NCBI RefSeq assembly: GCF_002158905.1
Contig: NZ_CP021431.1
Location: 3,550,001-3,614,000, forward strand
DNA length: 64,000 nucleotides
Direction: 5' to 3'
Origin: Yoonia vestfoldensis
Lineage (GTDB): Bacteria; Pseudomonadota; Alphaproteobacteria; Rhodobacterales; Rhodobacteraceae
The notes under the pieces: generated by a model
Seen by the model: the letters and a program-made list of their open reading frames with translations, nothing else
Told to the model about the DNA's origin: nothing
Databases searched by the model: none
Part shown: one piece after another, positions 10,536-19,370 of the stretch
Position numbering within the stretch: the stretch's first letter is position 1
Layout of the letters: each line of letters begins with the position of its first letter
Translations under genes and position numbers: made by a program

Positions 10536-13456
10536 GTCAGCACCTCGGGCTGGGCCGGGTCGCTGGTATCCCATTCGCCAAAGCGGGACAGATGGTCATA
10601 ATCGCCGCTGTCATTCTTGGAAAATAGCGCATAACGGGCGGTATATCCGCTGTCAGCCCGTTGCCAATGTTGCAAAAGTGCGATCATGCCCGCCATGGTT
10701 GCATCTGTCGGGCTGTCCTTCATCGGGGCGGGAACGGTTTTCGCATCGGGTTTTATGCTGACAAATTGCGCATCCGCGACCTGCACCGGACCGACCGCTT
10801 CAAAACCGCCGTTTTCGACCATCGCCACCTCTAGCAGCAATTGCTTGTCGAATTTTTCCTGCTGCGGTTTTGTCGGCATCGTGCCGGTCTTGTAATCATA
10901 AAGGATCGCCGTGCCCTCTGGCGTCAGGTCGATCCGGTCGGCCTTGCAGGTCAGCGTGACCCCGACGCCGGGGATCAAAAGCTTGCCTTCCTGCTCGACC
11001 AGACGTGTGTCGGACAGCGCCTGCCGGTCGACCTCGGCCGCGCAGAAGGCGATTGCCGCCTGCGCAAACCGCGCCATCCATTGCGCGCGGTTCGTGGGCC
11101 AGGGGCATTTTGCGGCGAAATGCTGGGCCGCGATATCCAGCAAGGCCGCCAGATCATCGGGGGCATGGTTCTGTCTGATGAAATCCTCAAGTATCCCGTG
11201 GATGATCACCCCGCGCAGCGGCGCATCCGCGCTGGGCGTCAGCGGGTTGAGCGGGTTCAGCCCCAGCACCTTGCGCGCATAGATCGCATAGGGGTCGCGG
11301 ATCAGAATCTTGATCTGCGTGACCGAGAAGGCATCGGGCCGTGCCGCGACAGGCGGGCAGGGCGCGGGGCGTTGGGCTTTCGGCAGCTCGGCCGAAGGGG
11401 CGGAAAGCTTTGCAGCCATCGCCAGCCACGCCGCACCGCGCGCCTGCATCAGGCGCAGGGCTTCTGGCCCGTTCTGATCTGGCAAGCCGCCCAACAGGTT
11501 CGTTAGCCGGTTGATCCAGCGTGACGGGATAGTTTCAGCGTCGGACGAGCGTTTGGCGCGGGTGATCCAAACCTCGCGCCCGGCCACGGCCTGCTGGTAA
11601 TCATGCGCGGACAGGCCCACACGGCGTTCGGGCAACAGTAGCCCCGCCTGCGCGCGCATCATCCGGTTCAGCCACGGGTCAGGTGCGGGGGCCTCTGGCC
11701 AGACACCGTCATTCATGCCGCCCAGAATGGTCAGATCGGCGCCCTGCACCCGCGCCTCGAGCGTGCCCCAGATCAGGATCTGTGGATGGCCGGCATCGCG
11801 GTCGCGCACCACGCCGCCTGACAGGATCTTGCCGAACAAGGCGTCGTAATCGCGGGGCGACATGATGCCGCCAGACCCCGCATGGATGCGCAGGTCGGTG
11901 CAGATGCGCTGCGCCTCGCGGCCCGCCGCCGCAGCCCATAGGCCACCGGCACCGGCCATGGCGGGACCGGCACAAAAGGATTCCGCCAGCGTCAGATGCG
12001 CGTCCAGATGGTCGGTCAGATGTTTGTCGCCCGCTGTCTCATGCCCCGAGATCAGCCCCGCCACCCATTCTGCCCAAAGCTGCCGATCCGCGCAGTCGCC
12101 AGCCCATGTCAGCAATGTCTCGGCTGTGGGGAAGGGTGGCCCATGGCGGCGCAGATGCAGTTCCAGATCATGCGTCAGGCGCAGATGATCACCACGGTCG
12201 TTATCGGCGGAATGGCATAAGGGATGTTTAAGCAGGGTCAGCAACGCCTCGCCCGTCAGCGGGGTGCCGAACAGATCCGCCACATGCCGCAACAACCGCC
12301 CCGGAGGCGACAATTGCAAGGGCGTGCCCGCGCTGTCATCGGGCTTGATATCCCACCGGTCCAAGGCGGCGGTCACCTGCCGTGTCAGCATCCGGTCGGG
12401 CGAAATCAGCGCGGCGGTGATCCCGTCCTGCACGGCTTGGCGCAGGCGCAGCGCGATGGCCTCTGCCTCGGCGCGGGGCGATGCGGCTTCCAGCAGGGTC
12501 AGCCCTTCGGTCGCGGCGATCAGACAGCCAAGGTCCGGCCCTTCCTGCAACCATTGGCTGGTCACCGGCGCAGGGCGCAGCGACAGCGACACCAACCTGT
12601 TGCGCGCGGGGCGTTGCGGCGCAAGATCGGACCAGCGCGCGACATCATCAGGGGCAAAGCCGATCAGATCCATCAGCCGTTTGAACCGGTATTGCGGATG
12701 ATCCTCATGAGTCAGCCCGTCATCCATCGCGGACCAGACAGCAGCGGGCAGATCGGTGTCATAACCCGGCAGCACGATCGCGCCTTGCGGCAATTTCGCC
12801 ACCGCCTGCATGAACAGCGCGGTCGCCCCGCGCGACCCGGTGGACCCCGCCACGATCACCGGATGATCGGGGGGCGCGTCCGTCCAACGCGCGGCCAGCG
12901 TTTCAATCACCAGCCTTTGGCGGGCCTCGGTATCGGGCTGGCTGGTGGTGTCAAAGAATTGCGCGATGATGGTCAGGAATTTCTGCGCGCGCGCCCAATG
13001 GCCGGATTGGTCGCTGACATCAAGGGCTGCGATCGCATCGGGGCTGACGCCTTCGCCCTGCATTTCATCCATCAGGCTGGCCAGACTATCGGCCAGATCA
13101 TAAAGTGCGGCCCGCGGGGCCAGATCGGGTTCGCTTTCCAGCAATTGCGCCACCAATTGCGCCAATTCCAACCGGCGCTGCAAAGGGGCGACGGCAGGGG
13201 GCAGGTCCTTGGATATCGGGTCGCGGGCCAGATCCGTCACCAGCCGGATGCGCGGCAATAGCAGCGCAGGCCCCGCATCAAACATCGCGCGGATGCGCCG
13301 CTGCATGCGGGCGGTGTTGACGTAAATTTCGACGCGGGCGAAATCTTCGGGCGGCATGTCTTGCGCACGCGCCATCAGCCCCGCAACAAGGCCCTTGGCG
13401 TAATCCACGCCGCAAGGTTCGACAAAGATACGTGGGCCGGTGGTTGGATCAAACAT
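10532..13456 (-). CDS. addB: AddB, second subunit of the AddAB helicase-nuclease
   Basis: A 974-residue partner of AddA with an inactivated helicase-like body and a C-terminal PD-(D/E)XK nuclease. The nuclease signature ILYDYKTGTMPTKPQQ is near residues 864-879 and is followed by KQLLLEVAM. Motif-like segments TGSRGATALFMQAV and LGGMNDGVWPE are typical of alphaproteobacterial AddB. The start at 13456 (MFDPTTGPRIF) has GGAG seven bases upstream and overlaps the murU stop by 8 bases. A 25-codon longer frame exists but lies inside murU and has no better site. Confidence 0.92.
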   Translation of the reverse strand: MFDPTTGPRIFVEPCGVDYAKGLVAGLMARAQDMPPEDFARVEIYVNTARMQRRIRAMFDAGPALLLPRIRLVTDLARDPISKDLPPAVAPLQRRLELAQLVAQLLESEPDLAPRAALYDLADSLASLMDEMQGEGVSPDAIAALDVSDQSGHWARAQKFLTIIAQFFDTTSQPDTEARQRLVIETLAARWTDAPPDHPVIVAGSTGSRGATALFMQAVAKLPQGAIVLPGYDTDLPAAVWSAMDDGLTHEDHPQYRFKRLMDLIGFAPDDVARWSDLAPQRPARNRLVSLSLRPAPVTSQWLQEGPDLGCLIAATEGLTLLEAASPRAEAEAIALRLRQAVQDGITAALISPDRMLTRQVTAALDRWDIKPDDSAGTPLQLSPPGRLLRHVADLFGTPLTGEALLTLLKHPLCHSADNDRGDHLRLTHDLELHLRRHGPPFPTAETLLTWAGDCADRQLWAEWVAGLISGHETAGDKHLTDHLDAHLTLAESFCAGPAMAGAGGLWAAAAGREAQRICTDLRIHAGSGGIMSPRDYDALFGKILSGGVVRDRDAGHPQILIWGTLEARVQGADLTILGGMNDGVWPEAPAPDPWLNRMMRAQAGLLLPERRVGLSAHDYQQAVAGREVWITRAKRSSDAETIPSRWINRLTNLLGGLPDQNGPEALRLMQARGAAWLAMAAKLSAPSAELPKAQRPAPCPPVAARPDAFSVTQIKILIRDPYAIYARKVLGLNPLNPLTPSADAPLRGVIIHGILEDFIRQNHAPDDLAALLDIAAQHFAAKCPWPTNRAQWMARFAQAAIAFCAAEVDRQALSDTRLVEQEGKLLIPGVGVTLTCKADRIDLTPEGTAILYDYKTGTMPTKPQQEKFDKQLLLEVAMVENGGFEAVGPVQVADAQFVSIKPDAKTVPAPMKDSPTDATMAGMIALLQHWQRADSGYTARYALFSKNDSGDYDHLSRFGEWDTSDPAQPEVLT

Positions 13457-14120
13457 GCAGCATCTCCTCGGCCAGGCGGATGCTAGAGGGCTGCCCCACA
13501 TCGCACCATTGCCCGTCATAGACGGTGCCATATAGCCCGCCGCCTGCCGCCATCTTGTCCCAGATCAGGTTCAGCGAAAAGACATCCTGCGCCACATCGG
13601 CCAAGCTGTCGGTGCGGATGATCTGCAGGCCGGTGTAAATCGCATCCGGCGCACGGTGCAGGCGGCCATCCGCAGCGCGGGTGAAATCGCCCGGACCTTT
13701 ATGCCCGCGGACGCGGTCGCGCGGGATGATCAGCAACAGCGCCTCCATCCCCTCGCGCCAGGCGGCGGTCAGCTGCGCGACAGGGTTGGGGCCGCGCCAG
13801 ACGGCATCGGTGTTCATCGTGATCACCGGACCCCCACCCAAGAGCGGCAGCGCATGGCGCAAGCCACCGCCGGTTTCGCGCAGCAGGTCGGTTTCATCGG
13901 AAAACAGGATGTTCCGGCCCGCCAGATGGGCGCGCAGCATTTCCGCGCGATAATGCAGGTTCACGACCTTTGTGCCGATCTGTGGCAGATCGCTCAGCGC
14001 CAGCGCATGGTCGATCAGCGGCTGGCCTGCGACCTGCACCAGCGGCTTGGGCCGGTCCTTGACCAGATCGCCCATGCGGGTGCCCAGCCCTGCGGCGAAG
14101 AAAAGCATGGCAAAGCTCAT
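13449..14120 (-). CDS. murU: MurU-type nucleotidyltransferase (MurNAc-1-phosphate uridylyltransferase)
   Basis: A 223-residue sugar-1-phosphate nucleotidyltransferase. The N-terminal signature MLFFAAGLGTRMGDL with KPLVQVAGQPLIDHAL (about 5-40) is the NTP-binding loop and lysine. ITMNTDAVW around residue 101 holds the metal-binding aspartate. Pairing with the upstream kinase AmgK identifies it as MurU of the anabolic MurNAc recycling route, which bypasses the early, fosfomycin-sensitive steps of peptidoglycan synthesis. Its start overlaps the amgK stop (ATGA) and its end overlaps addB by 8 bases. Confidence 0.88.
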   Translation of the reverse strand: MSFAMLFFAAGLGTRMGDLVKDRPKPLVQVAGQPLIDHALALSDLPQIGTKVVNLHYRAEMLRAHLAGRNILFSDETDLLRETGGGLRHALPLLGGGPVITMNTDAVWRGPNPVAQLTAAWREGMEALLLIIPRDRVRGHKGPGDFTRAADGRLHRAPDAIYTGLQIIRTDSLADVAQDVFSLNLIWDKMAAGGGLYGTVYDGQWCDVGQPSSIRLAEEMLHV

Positions 14121-15085
14121 CGCCGCAACCTTGCCAGCAAGGCCGCATCGGGTGGCGGCAGCAGGTCAGCCACCACATTGCGCAGATCGGCCAATGCGGG
14201 ATGCGCCAGATCCTTTTGCAATTGCGCCCAGACGCGCGGGATCATCGCGATATAGCGGGTCTTGCCCTGCGCGGTCGCCAGCCGGGCAAAGACGCCCAGG
14301 ATCCGCAGGTTCCGCTGCGCGCCCAGACAGGCAAGCTGTGCGGGAAAATCCGCGCCCGCGCCCGTGGCCGCCATGAAATGGGCGATCATCGCGGCGCAGA
14401 TATCCTCGGGCACGTCGCGTCTTGCGTCGCGCAGTAGCGAGGCCAGATCATAGCCCAGCGGCGCGACAAAGGCGTCCTGAAAATCCAGCAGCCCGACCCG
14501 TGCCAGACCATCCAGATCAGGCCGCCAGATCAGGTTTTCGGCATGATAATCGCGCAAAGCCAGCCTGTCGGCACGCGGGGCCAGCGCGGCCATCGCGGCT
14601 GTCACGGCGGCGACCAGATCGGGCAGCGGGCGCTGGGCGTAATGCGTGCCGGTGATCGCCACCATCTCGCCCGCGACCTGCGGTGTCAGCCGGGTCAGCG
14701 CGGGGGGGGACAGTTTGGCCAGATGGGCCAGCACATCGGTGCTGGCGCGGTAAAGCGGCAGCGCCTCGGCCGGGTGCCGGTCCAGCCATTGCGCAAGGCT
14801 GTCGCGGCCAAGATCGGTCAGCAAAAGCAGGCCCGCCTGTCTATCCTGCGCCACTATCGCGGGCGGGTGGAGCCCGGCATCCGCCAGAAAGCCCGCGATT
14901 GCGACAAAGGGCGTGACGTCTTCGCCCGCCTCGGGAGGGGCATCCATCAAGATCAGGGTTTGCGCCGCTTTGCTGAGCCGCAGGTAATTGCGGCCGGATG
15001 CATCGGCGGCAATCGGGTGCTGTTGCCAGCTGTCATGCCCTGTCTGCGCCAGAAAGGCGGTGATGGCGCGGCTGCGGTCAGACAT
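14117..15085 (-). CDS. amgK: AmgK-type N-acetylmuramate/N-acetylglucosamine anomeric kinase
   Basis: A 322-residue aminoglycoside-phosphotransferase-fold kinase that phosphorylates recycled MurNAc at C1, feeding MurU. Visible kinase motifs are LRDYHAENLIW (about 192-202), with the catalytic Asp and the Mg-binding Asn, and GLLDFQDAFVAPLGYDLASLL, the DFG-like segment. The N-terminal block GRNYLRL corresponds to the nucleotide-binding loop. The start at 15085 (MSDRSRAIT) overlaps the tsaE stop by 8 bases, the same spacing as murU-addB. The gene pair with murU is the standard arrangement. Confidence 0.87.
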   Translation of the reverse strand: MSDRSRAITAFLAQTGHDSWQQHPIAADASGRNYLRLSKAAQTLILMDAPPEAGEDVTPFVAIAGFLADAGLHPPAIVAQDRQAGLLLLTDLGRDSLAQWLDRHPAEALPLYRASTDVLAHLAKLSPPALTRLTPQVAGEMVAITGTHYAQRPLPDLVAAVTAAMAALAPRADRLALRDYHAENLIWRPDLDGLARVGLLDFQDAFVAPLGYDLASLLRDARRDVPEDICAAMIAHFMAATGAGADFPAQLACLGAQRNLRILGVFARLATAQGKTRYIAMIPRVWAQLQKDLAHPALADLRNVVADLLPPPDAALLARLRR

Positions 15086-15542
15086 GCAGCTTTGCCAGTC
15101 GGTCCTGCCATGCGGGTGGTGCGTCAAAGGTCACAAGGTGATCCTCTGCGCGCGCGGCAAAATTCAGCGTCAGCGCCGTATCGGGTGCATCAGGGCCAAG
15201 CCTGTCGGGCCATTCAATCAGGCAGATCGCGGTCTGGAACGCCTCGTCCAGGCCAAGTTCCAGCACCTCGGCGGGATCAGTCAGCCGGTAAAGATCGCAA
15301 TGCCAGATATCGCCGTCTGGTGCCTCATAGGTCTGGACCAGCGTGAAAGTGGGGGACGGTACATCCTCCATCCGGTTCAGGCGTGCACGGATCACGCCGC
15401 GCGCAAAGGCCGATTTTCCCGCACCGATGGCCCCTTGCAGCAGGATCGTATCGCCCGGATGCAACAATGCGGCCATTGCCGTGGCAAAACGATTGGTCGC
15501 CGCTTCATCGGCAAGGCTGATCTGGCGGGCTGCGGCGGTCAT
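15078..15542 (-). CDS. tsaE: TsaE, tRNA t6A37 biosynthesis ATPase
   Basis: A 154-residue P-loop protein required with TsaB, TsaC and TsaD for threonylcarbamoylation of A37 in ANN-decoding tRNAs. Walker A is GAIGAGKS at residues 37-44. The family blocks VPSPTFTLVQTYE and HCDLYRL (about 78-110) and IEWPDRLG are present. It is the first gene of the overlapping tsaE-amgK-murU-addB-addA run and begins about 42 bases after the PAS-domain gene, on the same strand. Confidence 0.95.
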   Translation of the reverse strand: MTAAARQISLADEAATNRFATAMAALLHPGDTILLQGAIGAGKSAFARGVIRARLNRMEDVPSPTFTLVQTYEAPDGDIWHCDLYRLTDPAEVLELGLDEAFQTAICLIEWPDRLGPDAPDTALTLNFAARAEDHLVTFDAPPAWQDRLAKLHV

Positions 15543-15583
15543 GGCGGGACTCTATGGTCTGTGCCATCGCCTGCAAGTCCAAA

Positions 15584-17143
15584 TCAGCGTTTGAGCGCGC
15601 GGATCGCGGGATCGGTCTGGGCCAGTTTACGCAAAACCGGCAGGTTGCGCGGGGCCAGCGTGAACCGCACCATTGTCATGCCGCCAGCAATCGGGATCGC
15701 CTGACAGCGCAGCATGCGACCATCCGCCAGCAAGGCATCGTCCGACCAGGGGTCGCGCGGGCCGGTCTGATGGATGAAATGCTGCAAATCGGTCCAGTCG
15801 GTCGCGGGGGCGCAACAGGCGTGCCATGTCACGATTTCCGATGCGGCGGCGCGATGTTCCAACCCCGGATCAGCCTCCATCCCCCATAATGTCGCATAGG
15901 CGCGGTTATACATGACCAGCGTGCCCGCCACCGTGAACACCGCGATCCCGTCGGACAGCGCGTCCAGCACTGCCTGACCGGTTTCGATATCCGACCGGAA
16001 CCGGCGCGTCAGGGACAGATCGGCGGTGATATCCTCGAACAGAAAGGCAAAGGCGCCATCCGGATGCGGCCGGCCCGTCACGCGAAAAGCCTGACCGTCA
16101 GGCAGGTTCCACATCTCGCGGTAGGTGCCGTTGCGGGCGGCGGCTTCAACGGCGGTGAATTGATCCCGCCAGGATGCGTAATCCTTGGGTTCAGGCAGGA
16201 TGCGGGTTTCGCGCAACCGGTCCAGCACCGTGTCGATGGTCGGGCGCGTGCTCAGAAATTCGAAGCCCAGCCGCGTCATATCCAGCAGCGCGGGGTTAAA
16301 GGTCACCAACCGGCGGTGCCTGTCAAAAATCGCAAGCCCGATGGAAAGTTCGGCAAAGGTTTTGCCCATGGTCTGGACAAAGGTCTTGCGGTCCTGGTCC
16401 GCGCGGACAGCCGCGCTCGCATCGGTGGCGAAATGCAGTGTCGATTGACCTTGTTGCACCGACAGCACGTCGCACCATTGGTCGGGATCATTGCCAGCGG
16501 CTGGAAAAGCGACCCGGCGAAGGCCGCTGGCGCCCCCGCTGGCGCCCCCATCGCTTGGCGCGGCCAATGCGCTGGCATCATGCTGGGTCTGGTCGCGTCC
16601 GGCCCAGAAATCGGTATGGGCCTGATTGGCCCAGATCACCTTGCCATCGCTATCGGTGCGCCAGATCAATTGCGGCGTATGGCGCAGCACATCGCGCAAC
16701 AAGGCCAGTTCATCCGCCTGTTGGCTGGTCGCAAAGGGGACCAGCGCGCCATCTGCATCCTTTGGCAAACTGCCACAGACCGCGACACGCAGCTGGCCAT
16801 GCGGCCAAGTGATATCGACCCAGATCGACGCGTGATGGCGATGCGCGATCCGGCATGATTTCTGGTCATTGGCGTCAAGATGCGCGGCAAGACCGGGGAA
16901 TTCGGGGGCGAGCACATGGATCATCGCATCGCGGTCATCCATCAGGCTGAACGGCGCGATCATCTGCTGGGCATCATGCGTCGTGTCGATCAACCTGTCG
17001 CCATGAAACAAAAAGACCGGTCCGGCCGGTGGGATCACCTGTGCGGCATCAACCGGCAGCGCGCGGGCGGCTGTGCGCCATTGCCATCCAAGGCCAACGA
17101 CAATCGCCACAATGGCAATGGTCAAGAGAATCAGCGACATCAT
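15584..17143 (-). CDS. PAS-domain sensor protein without a kinase domain
   Basis: A 519-residue protein with one N-terminal membrane helix (residues 3-20), a long soluble region and at least three PAS-like segments. These begin near residue 149 (DVLRHTPQLIWRTDSDGKVIWANQA), near 264 (FAELSIGLAIFDRHRRLVTFNPALL) and near 390 (VLDALSDGIAVFTVAGTLVMYNRA). No phosphoacceptor His box, ATPase domain, GGDEF/EAL domain or HTH follows; it ends after the last PAS. A low-complexity GGASGGASG stretch links the first PAS. AGGA with a 7-base gap supports the start. It sits beside regB on the same strand. It may have descended from a histidine kinase and act by protein contact, but no partner is known. Confidence 0.8.
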   Translation of the reverse strand: MMSLILLTIAIVAIVVGLGWQWRTAARALPVDAAQVIPPAGPVFLFHGDRLIDTTHDAQQMIAPFSLMDDRDAMIHVLAPEFPGLAAHLDANDQKSCRIAHRHHASIWVDITWPHGQLRVAVCGSLPKDADGALVPFATSQQADELALLRDVLRHTPQLIWRTDSDGKVIWANQAHTDFWAGRDQTQHDASALAAPSDGGASGGASGLRRVAFPAAGNDPDQWCDVLSVQQGQSTLHFATDASAAVRADQDRKTFVQTMGKTFAELSIGLAIFDRHRRLVTFNPALLDMTRLGFEFLSTRPTIDTVLDRLRETRILPEPKDYASWRDQFTAVEAAARNGTYREMWNLPDGQAFRVTGRPHPDGAFAFLFEDITADLSLTRRFRSDIETGQAVLDALSDGIAVFTVAGTLVMYNRAYATLWGMEADPGLEHRAAASEIVTWHACCAPATDWTDLQHFIHQTGPRDPWSDDALLADGRMLRCQAIPIAGGMTMVRFTLAPRNLPVLRKLAQTDPAIRALKR

Positions 17144-17216
17144 GCAACAATCCTTGCCTGTTCATGCAAAGACCCTCGCGCAGTAAAGTTAACTGGGGGT
17201 TAAGTGCCCGGCAGGA

Positions 17217-18620
17217 TCATGGCCAGGGCATGATCGGGACATTCTGCCCCAATGCGGGCGCATCGCCCTTGGTATCGGATGCAACCTTGTCGCGCGGCCA
17301 GACGACCTCGACGATTGCGCCGCCCGTGGCCTGCCCGGTCCAGCTGGCATGGCCATGCCTGCGGCTATTGGCAAAGGTCAGCTGCGCGCCCGACCGTTCC
17401 AGCAGCGTCTTGGCAATGAACAGGCCCAGCCCCATGCCTTCGTATCCGGGGCGGCGATAGCCATCTTCGGCCAGCCTGCGCCGCCGGACATAAGGATCGC
17501 CGATGCGCCCGATCACGGATTGTGGAAAGCCGCTGCCATCATCGGATATGCGGATGCTGATGGCGCTGTCGGACCATGTCATCTCGATCCAGACTTCGCT
17601 TTGGGAAAAATCGACCGCATTCTGGATCAGGTTGCGCAGACCGTGGATGATTTCCGGCCTGCGGTTGATCACCGGCTGGGTCTGGGTCGCGCCTTGTTCG
17701 GGGGCGATTTCAAATGTGACCATCTTGCCCCGGCTCAGATGCGGTTCCGCCGCTTCGCGCACCACGGTTTCCAAAGGCGCCTGCCGCAGATGCAGGTCAT
17801 CCTTGCCGACGCGGCCCATCGAATGCAGGATATCGCGGCATCTGTCGGCCTGGGTGCGGATCAGGTCCGCATCCTCCAGCAGTTCAGGGTGGTCTTCGAG
17901 TTCTTCCATCAATTCGGTGCTGACCAGCTTGATCGTGGCCAACGGTGTGCCCAATTCATGCGCGGCGGCGGCGATGACACCGCCCAGATCGGTCAGCTTC
18001 TGTTCGCGCGCCAGCGCAAGCTGGGTGGCCAGCAGCGCCTCGCCCATGGCATGCATCTCGGTGGTGACCTGCCTTGCATAGATCGCCAGAAAGACGACAC
18101 CGATCACCAGCGCCAGCCAGAACCCGAACTGGAACAACATGGGCAAGGCCAATGGGCTGCCATCAACCAACAGCAAGGGCATATGGGACTTGCTGATCAG
18201 CGTGATCAGAAAGATCGCGACAATCCCCAGAAACACCGTGCTGCGCAAATGCAAAACCGTCGCGGCAATCGTCACGGGGGCCAGCAACAGCAGGGCGAAA
18301 GGATTGTTCAATCCGCCGGTCAGAAACAACAAAACGCCCAGTTGCATCAGGTCGAAAAACAGCCACAGGGTGGCTTCGCGTTCGGACAAGCGCTTGTTTT
18401 CGGGGCTGCTATAGCGCGACAGCAGATTGGCCAGAACCGCGCTGGCGATGACAAGCCCGACCAGGCCATAATGAAATTCCAGCTGATAAAGCTGGGCCGC
18501 CACAATCGCGGCAATCGCCTGGCCCAGTGCCGCGAACCAGCGCAGCGTGACAAGCGTGCGCAACCGCACCCAATTGCTGCGTTCCTGATCTTGAAACATC
18601 TGGAATTCGGAAATGGACAT
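17217..18620 (-). CDS. regB: RegB/PrrB redox sensor histidine kinase
   Basis: A 467-residue membrane sensor kinase that controls photosynthesis, respiration and carbon/nitrogen fixation genes. Six membrane segments occupy residues 25-185. The quinone-binding heptapeptide GGLNNPF is at 102-108, the phosphoacceptor is His221 in AAAAHELGTPLATI, and the redox-active cysteine is Cys261 in ADRCRDIL (equivalent to Cys265 in Rhodobacter capsulatus). The ATPase domain has NLIQNAVDFS and the DDGSGF box. The start at 18620 gives the usual RegB length; a Met seven codons further in is an alternative. It is divergent from regA, and no senC/prrC gene lies between them. Confidence 0.95.
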   Translation of the reverse strand: MSISEFQMFQDQERSNWVRLRTLVTLRWFAALGQAIAAIVAAQLYQLEFHYGLVGLVIASAVLANLLSRYSSPENKRLSEREATLWLFFDLMQLGVLLFLTGGLNNPFALLLLAPVTIAATVLHLRSTVFLGIVAIFLITLISKSHMPLLLVDGSPLALPMLFQFGFWLALVIGVVFLAIYARQVTTEMHAMGEALLATQLALAREQKLTDLGGVIAAAAHELGTPLATIKLVSTELMEELEDHPELLEDADLIRTQADRCRDILHSMGRVGKDDLHLRQAPLETVVREAAEPHLSRGKMVTFEIAPEQGATQTQPVINRRPEIIHGLRNLIQNAVDFSQSEVWIEMTWSDSAISIRISDDGSGFPQSVIGRIGDPYVRRRRLAEDGYRRPGYEGMGLGLFIAKTLLERSGAQLTFANSRRHGHASWTGQATGGAIVEVVWPRDKVASDTKGDAPALGQNVPIMPWP

Positions 18621-18707
18621 CGGCAGCGCCCTTGCAGCTGAAAGCGCCGTGATACTGCCTGGCTGCGCTGCGATCAATGCGACCAATCGACGATCGGCGC
18701 CAAGCCG

Positions 18708-18735
18708 TTGACGAGATGCCCGCGCGGCCTAGTTC
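18708..18735 (+). promoter_or_regulatory. Candidate regA promoter
   Basis: TTGACG (18708-18713) and TAGTTC (18730-18735) are 16 bases apart, and the first regA start codon with a good ribosome-binding site follows 28 bases later. The -35 is close to consensus and the -10 is weak. The regB-regA intergenic space is about 143 bases and must hold both divergent promoters. Confidence 0.35.
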
Positions 18736-18763
18736 TTGGGCGACAAGATCAAGGATGACACGC

Positions 18764-19315
18764 ATGATGACCGGGCCATTGGACCTTGGCGACGACAAAT
18801 CGCTGCTTTTGGTGGATGATGATGATGCTTTTCTGAAACGTTTGGCCAAGGCCATGGAAAAACGCGGATTCGAGGTCGAAATGGCCGGCTCTGTCGCTGC
18901 GGGCAAGGCGATTGCCACGGCCCGCCCCCCGGCCTATGCCGTCGTCGATCTGCGCCTAGAGGATGGCAACGGCCTTGATGTGGTCGAAGTGCTGCGCGCC
19001 CGTCGCCCCGAAAGCCGGATTGTCGTGCTGACAGGATATGGGGCCATTGCAACCGCTGTGGCCGCCGTCAAGATCGGGGCCACGGATTACCTGGCCAAAC
19101 CGGCCGATGCCACCGATGTGACCAATGCGCTGCTGGCGCTAAGCGATACGCTGCCGCCGCCGCCCGAAAACCCGATGAGCGCCGATCGCGTGCGTTGGGA
19201 ACATATCCAGCGGGTCTATGAACTTTGCGATCGCAACGTGTCAGAAACCGCGCGGCGCTTGTCGATGCACCGGCGCACCTTGCAGCGTATTCTGGCCAAA
19301 CGCAGCCCGCGATAG
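18764..19315 (+). CDS. regA: RegA/PrrA response regulator
   Basis: A 183-residue response regulator that activates photosynthesis genes when oxygen falls. The receiver domain has the acidic pair in LLLVDDDDAF (about 14-23), phospho-acceptor Asp62 in AVVDLRLEDG, and TGYG and the conserved Lys of AKPADA further on. After a proline-rich linker comes the Fis-type helix-turn-helix with NVSETARRLSMHRRTLQRILAKR, the nearly invariant RegA C-terminus. The start at 18764 follows AAGGA with an 8-base gap and gives the family length; the frame is open further upstream but without a site. Confidence 0.97.
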   Translation: MMTGPLDLGDDKSLLLVDDDDAFLKRLAKAMEKRGFEVEMAGSVAAGKAIATARPPAYAVVDLRLEDGNGLDVVEVLRARRPESRIVVLTGYGAIATAVAAVKIGATDYLAKPADATDVTNALLALSDTLPPPPENPMSADRVRWEHIQRVYELCDRNVSETARRLSMHRRTLQRILAKRSPR

Positions 19316-19370
19316 CAGCCCTTGCCCGGCGTGCTTTGCCACATTAAAGCACCCGCAAAAGGAGAGCTTG

